Assembly (NCBI GenBank): GCA_017517765.1
Contig: JAFWYE010000007.1
Location: 1-50,918, forward strand
Reading direction: 5' to 3'
Length of the DNA: 50,918 nucleotides
Origin: Bacilli bacterium
GTDB taxonomy: Bacteria > Bacillota_I > Bacilli_A > RFN20 > DUOF01
The notes under the pieces are model-generated. The model saw only the letters and a program-made list of their open reading frames with translations, had not been told where the DNA came from and did no database searches. Of this stretch, positions 6,985 through 16,548 are shown piece after piece. Position numbers and translations under genes: made by a program. Numbering within the stretch: position 1 is the first letter of the stretch; each line of letters begins with the position of its first letter.

Positions 6985-9900
6985 ATGTATTTTAAGATTT
7001 TACACAAGTTACATGATTTAATGGAAAAAGATGAAGCTCTTGCAAAAGAATATTTTTATGATGTAATGACTGACCCTGATACTTATGATAATGTTTTTCA
7101 AGAAGATATTGTAAGGCTATTTGATGAAATAGTTTTTCAAGAAGATGATATTGCTTTTAAAATGTCTGTTCTTGCAGATGAGAGTATTCCCAGATTAATG
7201 AGAACACCAACACAATATGAAATATTTGTAGATTTAATTAACTCTAGAGGTAGGTATGAACTTATCTATGGAGATGATTTTGTTGACTTATTATATAGAT
7301 ATTCTGAGACTAAAGATTTCATTGATGATGAATATGGAGAAACAATTCTTCGCCATCGTGAGTATTTACATCCTCTAGCTATCTATTATATTTTATCTAG
7401 TCCCCATATGAGATATATGAAAAATGAGACTTTAGAACAATTAACAAGAGCTTATGAATTAGATGTAAATACAATGTATAGAGAAGGACTAGCTATTTTA
7501 AGGAATCCTGGATTTGTGAAGTGTTCTACTAATAGACAACTAGAAGAATTTATAAATAGAATTAGTCTTAATTTAAATAGTAAAGAATCTAAAAAGTTTA
7601 TTACTGAGGTTATGAAAATACCTGAAATAAGGGAAAAGTATTCTTCTTATGGTAAGCTTTTTAATTTCAAGTACATGGATGGATTAAAAGAATCACATGT
7701 ATATCCTTTATTAGCACAAAAAGGTTATTATAATAATTTGTTAGATGTCACTGATAAAGAAGCTGCAGTGGATTTAATTGGCTATTACATGGAAAGAGAT
7801 CCAATGTTTTTTGAGTATTTTGATTATAGATTATTAAATGATCTTACTATGAAACTAGATAAAGATTTATTATTTGGTTTGTTAAAGAGTGACTATAGAA
7901 ATAAACTGGCAGAGATATCTAGAACTCCTCAAGGAGAAGTTTTTGTTAAGTGTGCCAACTATTTAAATGAAAGATATCCAAATGAAAACGTAGCTAAATT
8001 ACTTGAAGTTTTACAAACAAGATTTGTTCCTAGCTTTGTAGTTAAAGAACTTAATGATGTAGATATTCCTATGCTTACTCACTTCTTATTAAATAATCAT
8101 TCTATACTTATTAAGTCTTTGAAAGAGTATGAATATTATATTATGAAAGAATTAGATGATAAGGTAAAAGATCCATATGCTGATATGTCTGATTTTAAAA
8201 ATGCTTTATGTATGAATAGATATGGATTTAGTTTTGAAAAGATTAAAGAGTTATATACAACTTATGGTACATTTATTGAGTCTGTAGATGATGAAAAAGT
8301 AAAAAAAGAATTTAAGGAATTTAGAGATATTATATTTGGTAAAGATAAAATGGTTTTATATAACAAGTATATGACTAATAGATTTAGTTTTGATAAAACT
8401 AATAAATATGAAGAAGATTTAAAGAGGTTATATTCAAAAGAATTATCTGAGTCTATATTATCTCAAAAAGATCTAGTAGTTAATGATGAAATGTACCATG
8501 ATGGAGAGTTAGTTCCAATTGTTAGAGTTACTGGAGAATTTAGAGGGCTTATAAGTGCTGTAGGATTTGTTAAATCACTTGATGTTATTAATGATAATTA
8601 TAAGGACTCTATTGTAAATGATACTTTCCATGAATTGCATGGTCTTAGTGCCTCTATGTATACTAGTGATAATCCTAGTAGGGTTACAGGACAGTTTGTT
8701 TTAGGATATTCTGATTTTGGAGTAGATACAATACAAGCTAGTGCTACTTTAGATATATTTTCTGAATCTGATAAATATAGATTATTTGCTGAATATAGCT
8801 CGGTTTATGTACCACCAAAAGAGATGGGATTATATACTAGAGATGATTACAATGAATTATTAATTGAAAGAAGAGTTAGAGATCCAAATAGTCCTAATTA
8901 TTTAGCAAATATATATCCTTCATATGTGTTCTTGGATAATGATGGAACAAATGATGTTACTAAGGCAATAAAGGCTAGTAGAGAATTAGGAATTCCATTA
9001 GTTTATTTTGATAGGGCAGAATGTATTAGGGAAAATAAAAGAAAATATTTAGAACTTGGTAAATCTTATAAGGGTGAAAGTGCAGAAGAATTTATAGAGT
9101 TTGCTAATGTAATTTTTAGTGTTAGAAATAGTGGTAGAAGAGATGACTTTTCTGTATTTAAAGAACTTACAAAGAAGCTTATAAAAAATGTGAAAAATGA
9201 AGAAGATTTAATTAAGGTAGAAGCATTTTTGCAAAGAGAAATTAATAAGGGTGGAAATTATGATTATGCTCCAATTCATGAATGCATTTGTACAATAAGA
9301 AAAGCAATCGCTCCTAAAGTTGATTTGCCATTACATAGCGTAAATGGTAAGTATGGCAAGGAAATTAACTCTAGGATTCAAAAATTAGTTAACCAAGGTG
9401 CTATTTCTAGTATGTATGATGGAAGATGTATTGAAGATGCCTATGCTATGGCTAATGCATGTGTTTATTTTTATAATAAATTAGGTGAAAGTGCAAAAGA
9501 AATGAAAATTAGTGAAGTTATCGATGCTGCTTTATTAGCTAGTTGTTGCATGGGAGAATATAAGTATGACTATAGACCTGCAACTAATAAACAAGAAAAT
9601 GTAGAAGAAACAGATTTATTCCAAGCACATAGATGGTTAATGATGAAAACATTCCATTTACCTAGTCCTAGTGATTATGATTTGGCTAATTATAAATATA
9701 GATTAGGTCATAATTGTTTATCTGATTCTAATCAATTAAGAAAAATTATAAACGCCTCTATGACTTTAATAGAGGGAGAAGACTTAAAAGAGATGGCAAC
9801 TAAACTAGGAATTGAAGTGGATGAGTTAAAGAAATTTAGAGATGAACTTATTTCTGTTTACAATAATGGAGCAAAAAAAGTTGCAAGTAATAAAAAATAA
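6985..9900 (+). CDS. large unknown protein, alpha-helical N half with conserved C-terminal domain
   Basis: A 971-residue protein with no signal peptide and no membrane segment, so probably cytoplasmic. Residues 1-480 look like repeated helices rich in Leu, Glu, Tyr and Asp. Residues about 510-690 form a mixed alpha/beta region with YNELLIERR at 622-630 and PSYVFLDNDG at 645-654, then an ELGIPLVYFDR segment. I have the impression that a YNE...P-[SD]-Y-[VI] arrangement recurs in hypothetical proteins of gut Firmicutes, but I cannot name a family. AGGAG precedes the ATG by about 9 bases. It has its own consensus promoter and terminator, so it is expressed alone. Its function is unknown. Confidence 0.8.
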   Translation: MYFKILHKLHDLMEKDEALAKEYFYDVMTDPDTYDNVFQEDIVRLFDEIVFQEDDIAFKMSVLADESIPRLMRTPTQYEIFVDLINSRGRYELIYGDDFVDLLYRYSETKDFIDDEYGETILRHREYLHPLAIYYILSSPHMRYMKNETLEQLTRAYELDVNTMYREGLAILRNPGFVKCSTNRQLEEFINRISLNLNSKESKKFITEVMKIPEIREKYSSYGKLFNFKYMDGLKESHVYPLLAQKGYYNNLLDVTDKEAAVDLIGYYMERDPMFFEYFDYRLLNDLTMKLDKDLLFGLLKSDYRNKLAEISRTPQGEVFVKCANYLNERYPNENVAKLLEVLQTRFVPSFVVKELNDVDIPMLTHFLLNNHSILIKSLKEYEYYIMKELDDKVKDPYADMSDFKNALCMNRYGFSFEKIKELYTTYGTFIESVDDEKVKKEFKEFRDIIFGKDKMVLYNKYMTNRFSFDKTNKYEEDLKRLYSKELSESILSQKDLVVNDEMYHDGELVPIVRVTGEFRGLISAVGFVKSLDVINDNYKDSIVNDTFHELHGLSASMYTSDNPSRVTGQFVLGYSDFGVDTIQASATLDIFSESDKYRLFAEYSSVYVPPKEMGLYTRDDYNELLIERRVRDPNSPNYLANIYPSYVFLDNDGTNDVTKAIKASRELGIPLVYFDRAECIRENKRKYLELGKSYKGESAEEFIEFANVIFSVRNSGRRDDFSVFKELTKKLIKNVKNEEDLIKVEAFLQREINKGGNYDYAPIHECICTIRKAIAPKVDLPLHSVNGKYGKEINSRIQKLVNQGAISSMYDGRCIEDAYAMANACVYFYNKLGESAKEMKISEVIDAALLASCCMGEYKYDYRPATNKQENVEETDLFQAHRWLMMKTFHLPSPSDYDLANYKYRLGHNCLSDSNQLRKIINASMTLIEGEDLKEMATKLGIEVDELKKFRDELISVYNNGAKKVASNKK

Positions 9901-9918
9901 TGTTATTATATAGCCGTT

Positions 9919-9942
9919 AAGAGAGGGGATCCCTCTCTTTCT
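9919..9942 (+). terminator. terminator after the 971-residue protein gene
   Basis: AAGAGAGGG (9919-9927) pairs with CCCTCTCTT (9931-9939) around a GAT loop. The T-rich tail is interrupted by C. It separates this gene from rimP. Confidence 0.75.
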
Positions 9943-9962
9943 TCTTTAAATGGGGTGAATTA

Positions 9963-10424
9963 ATGGATATAGAGAAGATTAAAGAGGCAATTGAACCAAT
10001 TGCTAAAAGACTTGACGTAAGCATCTATAAGGTTGTTTATGAAAAAGAAAACGGCAAGAATTATTTAAGAGTTTTCTTAGAAAAGGAAGATTATAGTTTA
10101 GATCTTGATACATGTGTAAAAGCGAGTGAGGCTATATCTCCACTTTTAGATGAATTAGATCCAATTGAGGATGAATACTTCTTGGAGGTAGCTAGTGCAG
10201 GAGAGAGAGAATTAGTTACTAAAGAAGATTTTACTAGAGCTATTAATATGTATATATTAGTAGATGTTAGTGAAAGAGTATTAGATTATGATGAATTAGT
10301 TGGTGATTTAGTTAAGGTTAATGAAGATTCTATCGAGTTAAAGATTAATCTTAAAGGTAGAATGAAAGTCGTAACTATACCATTTAATATTATTGAGAAG
10401 GCAAATTTAACATTTAAGTTTTAA
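9963..10424 (+). CDS. rimP: ribosome maturation factor RimP
   Basis: Assists 30S subunit maturation; 153 residues, normal for the family. It carries the N-terminal alpha/beta domain (YLRVFLEKED, SEAISPLLDELDPIEDEYFLEVASAG) and a C-terminal SH3-like domain. A GGGGTG ribosome-binding site precedes the ATG. It is the first gene of the classical rimP-nusA-ylxR-ylxQ-infB-rbfA operon and lies 20 bases before nusA. The leader is only about 20 bases, so the operon promoter lies near or inside the preceding terminator region, and I see no clear consensus for it. Confidence 0.95.
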   Translation: MDIEKIKEAIEPIAKRLDVSIYKVVYEKENGKNYLRVFLEKEDYSLDLDTCVKASEAISPLLDELDPIEDEYFLEVASAGERELVTKEDFTRAINMYILVDVSERVLDYDELVGDLVKVNEDSIELKINLKGRMKVVTIPFNIIEKANLTFKF

Positions 10425-10444
10425 TTAGGGGGAAACAAAAGAAA

Positions 10445-11971
10445 ATGAATGCTAAAGAATTATTGAATGCATTAGATGCATTTGAACAAGAAAAAGGAAT
10501 TAGTAAAGATGTTGTTATCGAAGCTTTAAAAGAAGCTATGGTAAAAGCATACTTAAAAGCTACTGATCCTGATGCTAAATGTAAAGTAGAAATCAATCCA
10601 ATTAAAGGTACTATTGAAATGTATGAAGTTAAGGATGTAGTAGAAGAAGTAACTGATGACTTATTTGAGATTGAACTTGAAGATGCAAGAGCAATAGATC
10701 CAAACTATAATATTGGTGATGAAGTATTAACTCCAGTTGATCCTGATACATTAACTAGACTTGCTGCATTACAAGCTAAACAAGTATTAACTCAAAAGAT
10801 TAGAGAATATGAAAAGCAAACAGTATATGATGCTTATATCGATAAAAAAGGAGATATTATTGCAGGTGTAATTGAAAGAATTGAACCTACATTTATCCTT
10901 GTTAATATTGGTAAAACTAATGCTATTATGAAAGCTAATAATGTTCTTCCAGGAGAAAAAGAGAACTTTAAAGTTGGACAAACTGTTAGAGTATATGTTG
11001 TAGATGTAGATAAGAGTGCTACTGGTGCTGCTGTTGTAGTTAGTAGAACTGATCCTGGTTTCTTAAAGAGATTATTTGAAAGTGAAATTAGTGAAATCTA
11101 TGATGGTACAGTAGAGATTAAAGACATAGCAAGAGAAGCTGGAGATAGAGCTAAAGTTAGTGTATTCTCTAGAAATAAAAATGTTGATGCTACAGGCTCT
11201 TGTATTGGTAAAAGCGGTGCTAGAATCCAACAAATTTCTAACCAATTATTAGGTGAAAAAATTGATGTAATTAATTATTATAAAGATCCTATTTTATATA
11301 TTGCTGAAGCTTTAAAACCTGCTAATGTAATTGGTGTTAATTTAATTGATGCAAAAAGTGCTATTGCTGTAGTTGAAGATGATGATTTCTCTTTAGCTAT
11401 TGGTAAAAAAGGAATCAATGCTAGATTAGCTGTTAAGTTAACAGGTACTAAGATTGATATTAAATCTTTAACTGACGCAGTTGCTGAGGGTATCGAATAT
11501 ACTACAGTTGAAGCAGCTAGAACTAATTATGAATATGAACAAAAACAAGCTGAAGTAGTTGTTGCTCCAGTGGTTGAGGAAATTCCTGTAGTTGAAGAAA
11601 CTCCAGTAGTAGAAGAGACTCCAGTTGTTGAAAGTGCTCCAGTAGTAGAGGAAAAGGTTGAAGTTAAGCCTGCAGTTAAAGTTGTTAAAACTGAGCCTAA
11701 GAAGGTGGAAACTGCTCCTGTTAGTAAGCCTAAGAAGGAAGAAAAGAAGCCTTACTCTAAGCCTAAAAAAGAAGATAAAGAAGTTAAAAGAACTACAATT
11801 AATTCACAAGAGTTACAAGATATTAAAAAGCAAAATGAACAAGCTAGAAACTATATGCCTGTTTATACTGATGAAGAACTTGAAAGTCTAGATGATGATT
11901 ATGAAGAAGTAGATGACTACTATGATAATGTAGACTACGATGACTTTGACAAGTATTATGATGAGGACTAA
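10445..11971 (+). CDS. nusA: transcription factor NusA with a long acidic tail
   Basis: Binds RNA polymerase and nascent RNA and governs pausing, termination and antitermination. Residues 1-125 are the polymerase-binding domain, about 135-200 the S1 domain, and about 230-345 the two KH domains (GKSGARI and GKKGINARLAV). The core ends near residue 360, as in Bacillus NusA (371 residues), but this protein has 508. The extra 140 or so residues hold repeated PVVEE units, a Lys/Pro-rich middle, and a Tyr/Asp/Glu-rich acidic end. The ATG at 10445 follows AGGGGG. Confidence 0.97.
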   Translation: MNAKELLNALDAFEQEKGISKDVVIEALKEAMVKAYLKATDPDAKCKVEINPIKGTIEMYEVKDVVEEVTDDLFEIELEDARAIDPNYNIGDEVLTPVDPDTLTRLAALQAKQVLTQKIREYEKQTVYDAYIDKKGDIIAGVIERIEPTFILVNIGKTNAIMKANNVLPGEKENFKVGQTVRVYVVDVDKSATGAAVVVSRTDPGFLKRLFESEISEIYDGTVEIKDIAREAGDRAKVSVFSRNKNVDATGSCIGKSGARIQQISNQLLGEKIDVINYYKDPILYIAEALKPANVIGVNLIDAKSAIAVVEDDDFSLAIGKKGINARLAVKLTGTKIDIKSLTDAVAEGIEYTTVEAARTNYEYEQKQAEVVVAPVVEEIPVVEETPVVEETPVVESAPVVEEKVEVKPAVKVVKTEPKKVETAPVSKPKKEEKKPYSKPKKEDKEVKRTTINSQELQDIKKQNEQARNYMPVYTDEELESLDDDYEEVDDYYDNVDYDDFDKYYDED

Positions 11972-11977
11972 TTCTAA

Positions 11978-12235
11978 ATGAGAAAAGAACCACTTAGAAA
12001 GTGTCTTGCTACTAATGAAAGATTAGCTAAAAAAGATTTGCTAAGAGTTGTTAAAAATAATGAGGGGAAAATCTTTGTTGATTTAACAGGAAAAGCAAAT
12101 GGTAGAGGTGCTTATATTAAAAAATCTAATGAAGCACTAGAAATTGCTAAAAAGAAAAAATGCTTTGAAAGAGTATTTGAGTGTACTATTGAAGAGAGTA
12201 TTTATGAGGAGTTAAGTAAATACATTAATGAATAA
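11978..12235 (+). CDS. rnpM: YlxR/RnpM family RNA-binding protein
   Basis: An 85-residue protein with the DUF448/YlxR pattern: RKCLATNE near the N-terminus, LLRVVKNN, then TGKANGRGAYIKK. Family members bind the RNase P RNA and modulate RNase P in Firmicutes; that role is inferred here from family and position. The gene starts six bases after nusA and overlaps ylxQ by 8 bases. Confidence 0.92.
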   Translation: MRKEPLRKCLATNERLAKKDLLRVVKNNEGKIFVDLTGKANGRGAYIKKSNEALEIAKKKKCFERVFECTIEESIYEELSKYINE

Positions 12236-12554
12236 GGGACTAAATACTATTGGAATGTGCAAATGTGCTAATAAGATTAGTTATGGTGAGACATTAATAA
12301 AAGATATTAAAAAAGGCAATGTTAGTCTAGTTGTTATTTGTAGTGATACAAGTGATAACTCAAAAAAGAAGATTATTGATAAATGTAACTTTTATAAATG
12401 TGAATATGTAATTGCATATACTCAAGTTGAGGTATGCAAAGTTATTGCTAGAGTTGATGTTGTTAGTGCTATTGGTATTAAAGATAGTAATTTAGCAAAA
12501 AAATTGAAAGAAAATATAGAAAGAGAGGGCGATGTAGATGGCAAAAAACAATAA
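12228..12554 (+). CDS. ylxQ: L7Ae/L30e-like RNA-binding protein YlxQ
   Basis: A 108-residue member of the L7Ae/L30e/Gadd45 fold that is thought to bind kink-turn RNA. It has the N-terminal [12 protein letters not shown] region (usually GLAxRAGKLxxG in the family), [18 protein letters not shown], and [20 protein letters not shown]. Its Cys content is higher than usual. It overlaps ylxR by 8 bases and infB by 17 bases, so translation is probably coupled. Confidence 0.9.
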   Translation: MNKGLNTIGMCKCANKISYGETLIKDIKKGNVSLVVICSDTSDNSKKKIIDKCNFYKCEYVIAYTQVEVCKVIARVDVVSAIGIKDSNLAKKLKENIEREGDVDGKKQ

Positions 12555-14376
12555 AGGAAATAATAATTTTACAAAAAGAACGTCTAATATTGTTAAGCAA
12601 AGTAATAAACCCGTGGTAGATAAAGAAAACCATGTGATAATTTTTAGGGGAAGTAAGAGTATTTCTGATCTTGCTAAGGAATTATCAGTTAGCCCAACTG
12701 AAGTTATTAAGTTTTTATTTTTAGAAGGTAAGATGGTTAATATAAATTCTGTTTTAGATGCACCTATGGCAGAACTTGTATGTATGAACTTTGGATATGA
12801 TATGAAAATTGAAAAAGTTGTTAGTGAAGAAAACTTTGAAGAGTTAGAAATAGTTGATGAAGAAAAAGATTTAGTTTCTAGACCTCCAATAGTTACAATC
12901 ATGGGACACGTTGACCATGGTAAAACTACACTTCTTGATGCTATTAGAAAAAGTAGAGTAGTTGAGGGAGAAGTTGGAGGAATTACTCAAAGTATAGGTG
13001 CTTATCAAGTAGAAGTACAAGGAAAGAAAATTACTTTCCTAGATACTCCAGGACACGAAGCATTTGCTGCTATGAGAGCTAGAGGTGCTCAAGTTACTGA
13101 TATTGTTATATTAGTAGTTGCTGCTGATGATGGAGTTATGCCTCAAACTAGAGAAGCAATAGACCATGCAAAAGCTGCAGGTGTTCCAATTGTAGTTGCA
13201 GTTAATAAAATGGATAAGCCTGATATTAATCTTGATAGATTATATGCAGAGCTTAGTGAGTGCGAAATTATTAGTGAAGAATGGGGAGGAGAAAATATCT
13301 TCTGTAAAGTTAGTGCCAAGATTGGGCAAGGTATTGATGAACTTCTTGAGTCTTTATTAATCATTGCAGAACTAGAAGATTATAAGGCTAATCCTAATAG
13401 ATATGCTCTTGGTACTATTATTGAGTCTAAACTTGAAAAAGGTAGAGGTGTAGTAGCAACTTTACTTGTAGAAAATGGTACTTTAAGACATGGAGATTGT
13501 GTTGTTGCTGGTACAATGTATGGTAAGATTAGACAAATGAGAAGTGATCTTGGAAAAGTTGTAAAAGAAGCAACTCCTAGTACTCCAGTTGAAATTATTG
13601 GTTTAAGTGATGTTCCTAGTGCTGGTGATAAATTCATGGCATTTGAAGATGAAAAGAAGGCTAGGGATATAGCTGCTAAACGTTTAACAGAGAAGACATT
13701 AAATGATAGAAGGGGTAATACAAGTGTATCTTTAGATGATTTATATAATCAAATAAAGATGGGTGATGTACAAACTCTTAATATCATTATTAAAGCTGAC
13801 AGTGATGGTAGTGCTGAAGCTGTAAAAGCATCTCTTATGAAATTAAATAATGACGAAGTTAAAATTAATGTAATAAGAGCCCAAGCTGGTGCTATTACTG
13901 AAAGTGATGTATTGCTTGCTAGTGCATCTAAGGCGATTATTTATGGATTTAATGTTAGACCAGATGCTTCAGTTAGACAAAAGGCTGAAGAAGAAAAAGT
14001 AGAATTAAGATTACATAGAATTATCTATGCTTTAGTTGAAGAAATTGAAGCTGCTATGAAGGGTATGTTAAAACCTGTATATAAAGAGGTAGTAATTGGT
14101 AATGCTGAAGTAAGACAAACTTATAAAGCTAGTAAAGTTGGTACTATTGCAGGTTGCTATGTAACTAATGGTTCTATTAAAAGAGATTGTGGTATTAGAT
14201 TACTTAGAAACAGTGTTATTGTATATGAAGGTAAGTTAGGGTCATTAAAGAGATTCCAAAATGATGCTAAAGAAGTTGCTACTGGCTATGAATGTGGTAT
14301 CACTATTGAAAACTTCAATGATATCAAAGAAGGAGATACTATTGAAGGATTTGTTATGGAAGAGGTAAAAAGATAA
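12538..14376 (+). CDS. infB: translation initiation factor IF-2
   Basis: GTPase that brings fMet-tRNA to the 30S initiation complex; 612 residues. It has a very short N-terminal region, then one IF2N helix-turn domain (about 38-85), then the G domain with GHVDHGKT at residues 123-130, DTPGHEAF and VNKMDKP near 223. Domains II to IV follow. The N-terminal extension is much shorter than in Bacillus (716 residues). It overlaps ylxQ by 17 bases, and its stop TAA shares an A with the rbfA start. Confidence 0.97.
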   Translation: MAKNNKGNNNFTKRTSNIVKQSNKPVVDKENHVIIFRGSKSISDLAKELSVSPTEVIKFLFLEGKMVNINSVLDAPMAELVCMNFGYDMKIEKVVSEENFEELEIVDEEKDLVSRPPIVTIMGHVDHGKTTLLDAIRKSRVVEGEVGGITQSIGAYQVEVQGKKITFLDTPGHEAFAAMRARGAQVTDIVILVVAADDGVMPQTREAIDHAKAAGVPIVVAVNKMDKPDINLDRLYAELSECEIISEEWGGENIFCKVSAKIGQGIDELLESLLIIAELEDYKANPNRYALGTIIESKLEKGRGVVATLLVENGTLRHGDCVVAGTMYGKIRQMRSDLGKVVKEATPSTPVEIIGLSDVPSAGDKFMAFEDEKKARDIAAKRLTEKTLNDRRGNTSVSLDDLYNQIKMGDVQTLNIIIKADSDGSAEAVKASLMKLNNDEVKINVIRAQAGAITESDVLLASASKAIIYGFNVRPDASVRQKAEEEKVELRLHRIIYALVEEIEAAMKGMLKPVYKEVVIGNAEVRQTYKASKVGTIAGCYVTNGSIKRDCGIRLLRNSVIVYEGKLGSLKRFQNDAKEVATGYECGITIENFNDIKEGDTIEGFVMEEVKR

Positions 14377-14729
14377 TGGCTAAGATTAAACAAGAAAAAT
14401 TAGCAGTAGATATTCAAAGATATATTAGTGAAATCATTCAATTTGAGATGGGTCATATAAATGTTGGAATGGTTACTGTTACTAAAGTTAAAGTAAGTGA
14501 TGATAATTCTTGGGCAAAAGTATATGTTAGCTTTTTAGATAAGGATAGAGAAAAGAAATTAGAAGATCTTAAAAATGCAAAGTGGCTTATAAGAAGCGAA
14601 CTTGCTAAAAGATTAACTATTAGAAAAACCCCTGATCTAAACTTTGTATTAGATGATAGTTATCAAAAGGGTGAACATATAGAAGAAATCATTAAAGAAA
14701 TTAAAAGAAAAGAGAGTTCAAAGGAATAA
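14376..14729 (+). CDS. rbfA: 30S ribosome-binding factor RbfA
   Basis: A 117-residue KH-type ribosome assembly factor needed for 16S rRNA 5' end maturation. Visible family motifs are the N-terminal RYISEIIQFEM helix, VTVTKVKVSDD, and the C-terminal KTPDLNFVLDDS followed by HIEEII. It is the last gene of the nusA operon, and its start overlaps the infB stop by one base. The operon terminator includes its stop codon. Confidence 0.95.
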   Translation: MAKIKQEKLAVDIQRYISEIIQFEMGHINVGMVTVTKVKVSDDNSWAKVYVSFLDKDREKKLEDLKNAKWLIRSELAKRLTIRKTPDLNFVLDDSYQKGEHIEEIIKEIKRKESSKE

Positions 14730-14744
14730 CTTTGAACTTTTTTT
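14715..14744 (+). terminator. nusA operon terminator, stop codon in loop
   Basis: AGTTCAAAG (14715-14723) pairs with CTTTGAACT (14730-14738), and a T-run follows. The loop GAATAA contains the rbfA stop codon. Confidence 0.9.
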
Positions 14745-14767
14745 ATGTGAATAAATAATTACAAAAT

Positions 14768-14796
14768 TTGACATGCAATATTTTATAATCTAAAAT
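14768..14796 (+). promoter_or_regulatory. promoter of the 212-residue unknown gene
   Basis: TTGACA (14768-14773), a 17-base spacer and TAAAAT (14791-14796). A TATAAT at 14784-14789 is only 10 bases from the -35 box and is ignored. Confidence 0.7.
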
Positions 14797-14818
14797 TTAG
14801 TTATAGGAGTTGATTATT

Positions 14819-15457
14819 ATGTCTTGGATGTATAGTGATGAGGAATATTGGAAACAATTAAAAAGGGAGCAAAAAGAAATTAAAGCATCGCTTAAATATT
14901 GGGAAAAGTTAGAAAAGCAACTTTTAAAGCAACTTTGGGTACCTGTTTGGGATAAGCAAGGGCAAGCTTTTATTGAGCCTAAAAAACATGCTGCGTGGAG
15001 AAGAGCAGTAAAGTGGAATGCTAGACCACTTAATACAAATGGTCAATATATTAAAGATGCATTAGAGGTAATGCGTCAAACTGAGGCAAATGGATATGAA
15101 GCTGGTATCAAGACATTAAAGTATGTTGATGTAAATATGTTTGGTATATTAGATATAGTAGATAAGTTCTATCATCATGGGCATGAATTTTCTGATAAAT
15201 TTGTAAGAAGTAATCCTGACTTATTGAAAGAATATCCTAAATTAAGTAAATATTTAGATGTAAAAGATCCTGAAATGACTCATGAGGAAATGGCAAGAAG
15301 TAATGAAGCTTTGCATGAAGCTATAGAGTTCACTATTGCTACTAGAGACAGCATTAAACTTAGTGATGTTGAAACTAGTAAAGTTAATAACGAAATTAGT
15401 GAACTTCAAGCCGTTAAAGAGGTTAGAAAAGTAAATAAAACATCTACAAAAAGATAA
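14819..15457 (+). CDS. unknown small protein, charged and helical
   Basis: A 212-residue soluble protein with no signal peptide or membrane segment. The N-terminal 40 residues are Lys/Glu/Trp-rich and predicted coiled coil. The middle holds WRRAVKWNARPLN and a His-rich FYHHGHEF segment near residue 120. The last third is acidic, then ends basic. The ATG at 14819 is chosen because TAGGAG lies 9-10 bases before it; the in-frame TTG at 14810 abuts the ribosome-binding site. It has its own promoter and terminator. I do not recognise it. Confidence 0.75.
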   Translation: MSWMYSDEEYWKQLKREQKEIKASLKYWEKLEKQLLKQLWVPVWDKQGQAFIEPKKHAAWRRAVKWNARPLNTNGQYIKDALEVMRQTEANGYEAGIKTLKYVDVNMFGILDIVDKFYHHGHEFSDKFVRSNPDLLKEYPKLSKYLDVKDPEMTHEEMARSNEALHEAIEFTIATRDSIKLSDVETSKVNNEISELQAVKEVRKVNKTSTKR

Positions 15458-15473
15458 TTGAATAACTAATTTG

Positions 15474-15501
15474 AAAGGCTGCAGAAATGTGGCCTTTTTT
15501 T
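15474..15501 (+). terminator. intrinsic terminator
   Basis: AAAGGCTGCA (15474-15483) pairs with TGTGGCCTTT (15488-15497), with two G-U pairs and a GAAA loop, followed by T residues. Confidence 0.85.
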
Positions 15502-15523
15502 ATGTTAGCGTCAAAAATAAAGA

Positions 15524-15552
15524 TTGAAACATGATGGTGACTAGGTTATAAT
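15524..15552 (+). promoter_or_regulatory. sigma-A type promoter
   Basis: TTGAAA (15524-15529), a 17-base spacer and TATAAT (15547-15552), about 25 bases before the next start codon. Confidence 0.8.
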
Positions 15553-15576
15553 TTAAGTAGGTATGGGGTGATAAAG

Positions 15577-16506
15577 ATGAGGGATATTCTAGAAAAATTA
15601 AACTTGTCACCACTTAATGAAAGACAAATTAAAGAATTAAATCTTACTAATGAAATATTTGTTAAATTAAATCATATAGAGAATAATAAGGGAAGAAATA
15701 AAACTATGATTAGTGATATTTTTGATTTATTAATAGAACATTTTTATATGGGTGATTTGAAGCTTAAGTTTGGTGAAAACTTGGGCTTTGATGATGATGC
15801 TATATATGTAGATAATTTTAAGGATGAATATTCAGATATTTTGATTACTATGTTAAAAGATATTGTAAGTTCATATTTTAATAGAATAGATGAAGTTTAT
15901 AAAAATATTGATTCAGAAATGTATAAACTAATAAAATTAGCAATTTTAAATCAGGATATGGAATTATTAGATAGGCTTTCTGATATAGTAACTAAAGAAT
16001 TATTAAATGGGGTTAACTTTGAATGCTCTATGGAAAGATCAAAAATATATAAAAAGGATTTTGCTAGGTTAATGAGTGAAAATACTAGTAGAAATAAAAG
16101 GTTATTAGAAAATGTATGCAAGTATCCTTTAAATAGTGATTTAGTTTCAACACAAATTAGAAATGTATTTTCTTGTTTTTCTAGCGATGTATTTAATAAG
16201 GCTAGCATTAGAGAAAAAGCATATTTAATGAACTTAGTTTATAATTATTTTGCTTTTTCAAATGAAAACAGAATATTAAGATATAAAAAGATATTAGATA
16301 CTAGTTTTACAAATGTTGATGCACTAAATTATGTGGTTAATGAGCTTGCATATAAAGACAATGATAACGCCTTAAATGCTATAAGAAATAAGAAATTACT
16401 AGAAGATTTTAAAACGGGGTTTAAGTATATAATAAAAAATGAAACTAATAAGAATAATATAGGAGAATTAAAGAAAGTTTCAATAAAAAATATGAAGAAG
16501 AAATAA
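15577..16506 (+). CDS. unknown helical protein
   Basis: A 309-residue cytoplasmic protein, very rich in Asn, Lys, Leu and Ile and predicted almost all helical. No catalytic motif can be seen. I start it at the ATG at 15577; the in-frame GTG at 15568 is part of the GGGGTG ribosome-binding site. It is a single-gene unit with a consensus promoter and a terminator whose 5' arm contains the stop codon. I do not recognise the family. Confidence 0.72.
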   Translation: MRDILEKLNLSPLNERQIKELNLTNEIFVKLNHIENNKGRNKTMISDIFDLLIEHFYMGDLKLKFGENLGFDDDAIYVDNFKDEYSDILITMLKDIVSSYFNRIDEVYKNIDSEMYKLIKLAILNQDMELLDRLSDIVTKELLNGVNFECSMERSKIYKKDFARLMSENTSRNKRLLENVCKYPLNSDLVSTQIRNVFSCFSSDVFNKASIREKAYLMNLVYNYFAFSNENRILRYKKILDTSFTNVDALNYVVNELAYKDNDNALNAIRNKKLLEDFKTGFKYIIKNETNKNNIGELKKVSIKNMKKK

Positions 16507-16524
16507 GGGAAACCTTATTTTTTC
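16501..16524 (+). terminator. terminator overlapping the stop codon
   Basis: AAATAAGG (16501-16508), loop GAAA, CCTTATTT (16513-16520), then more T. The stop TAA at 16504-16506 lies inside the 5' arm. Confidence 0.85.
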
Positions 16525-16548
16525 TTTATAATATAACTAGGTGATATT

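Noticed and set aside
11658..11891. Leu/Lys-rich open frame inside nusA
   Set aside because: It arises from the repeated codons of the NusA tail in another frame and has no start signal.
14768..14789. TTGACA followed by TATAAT before the gene at 14819
   Set aside because: The spacing is only 10 bases; TAAAAT at 14791 has the proper 17-base spacing.
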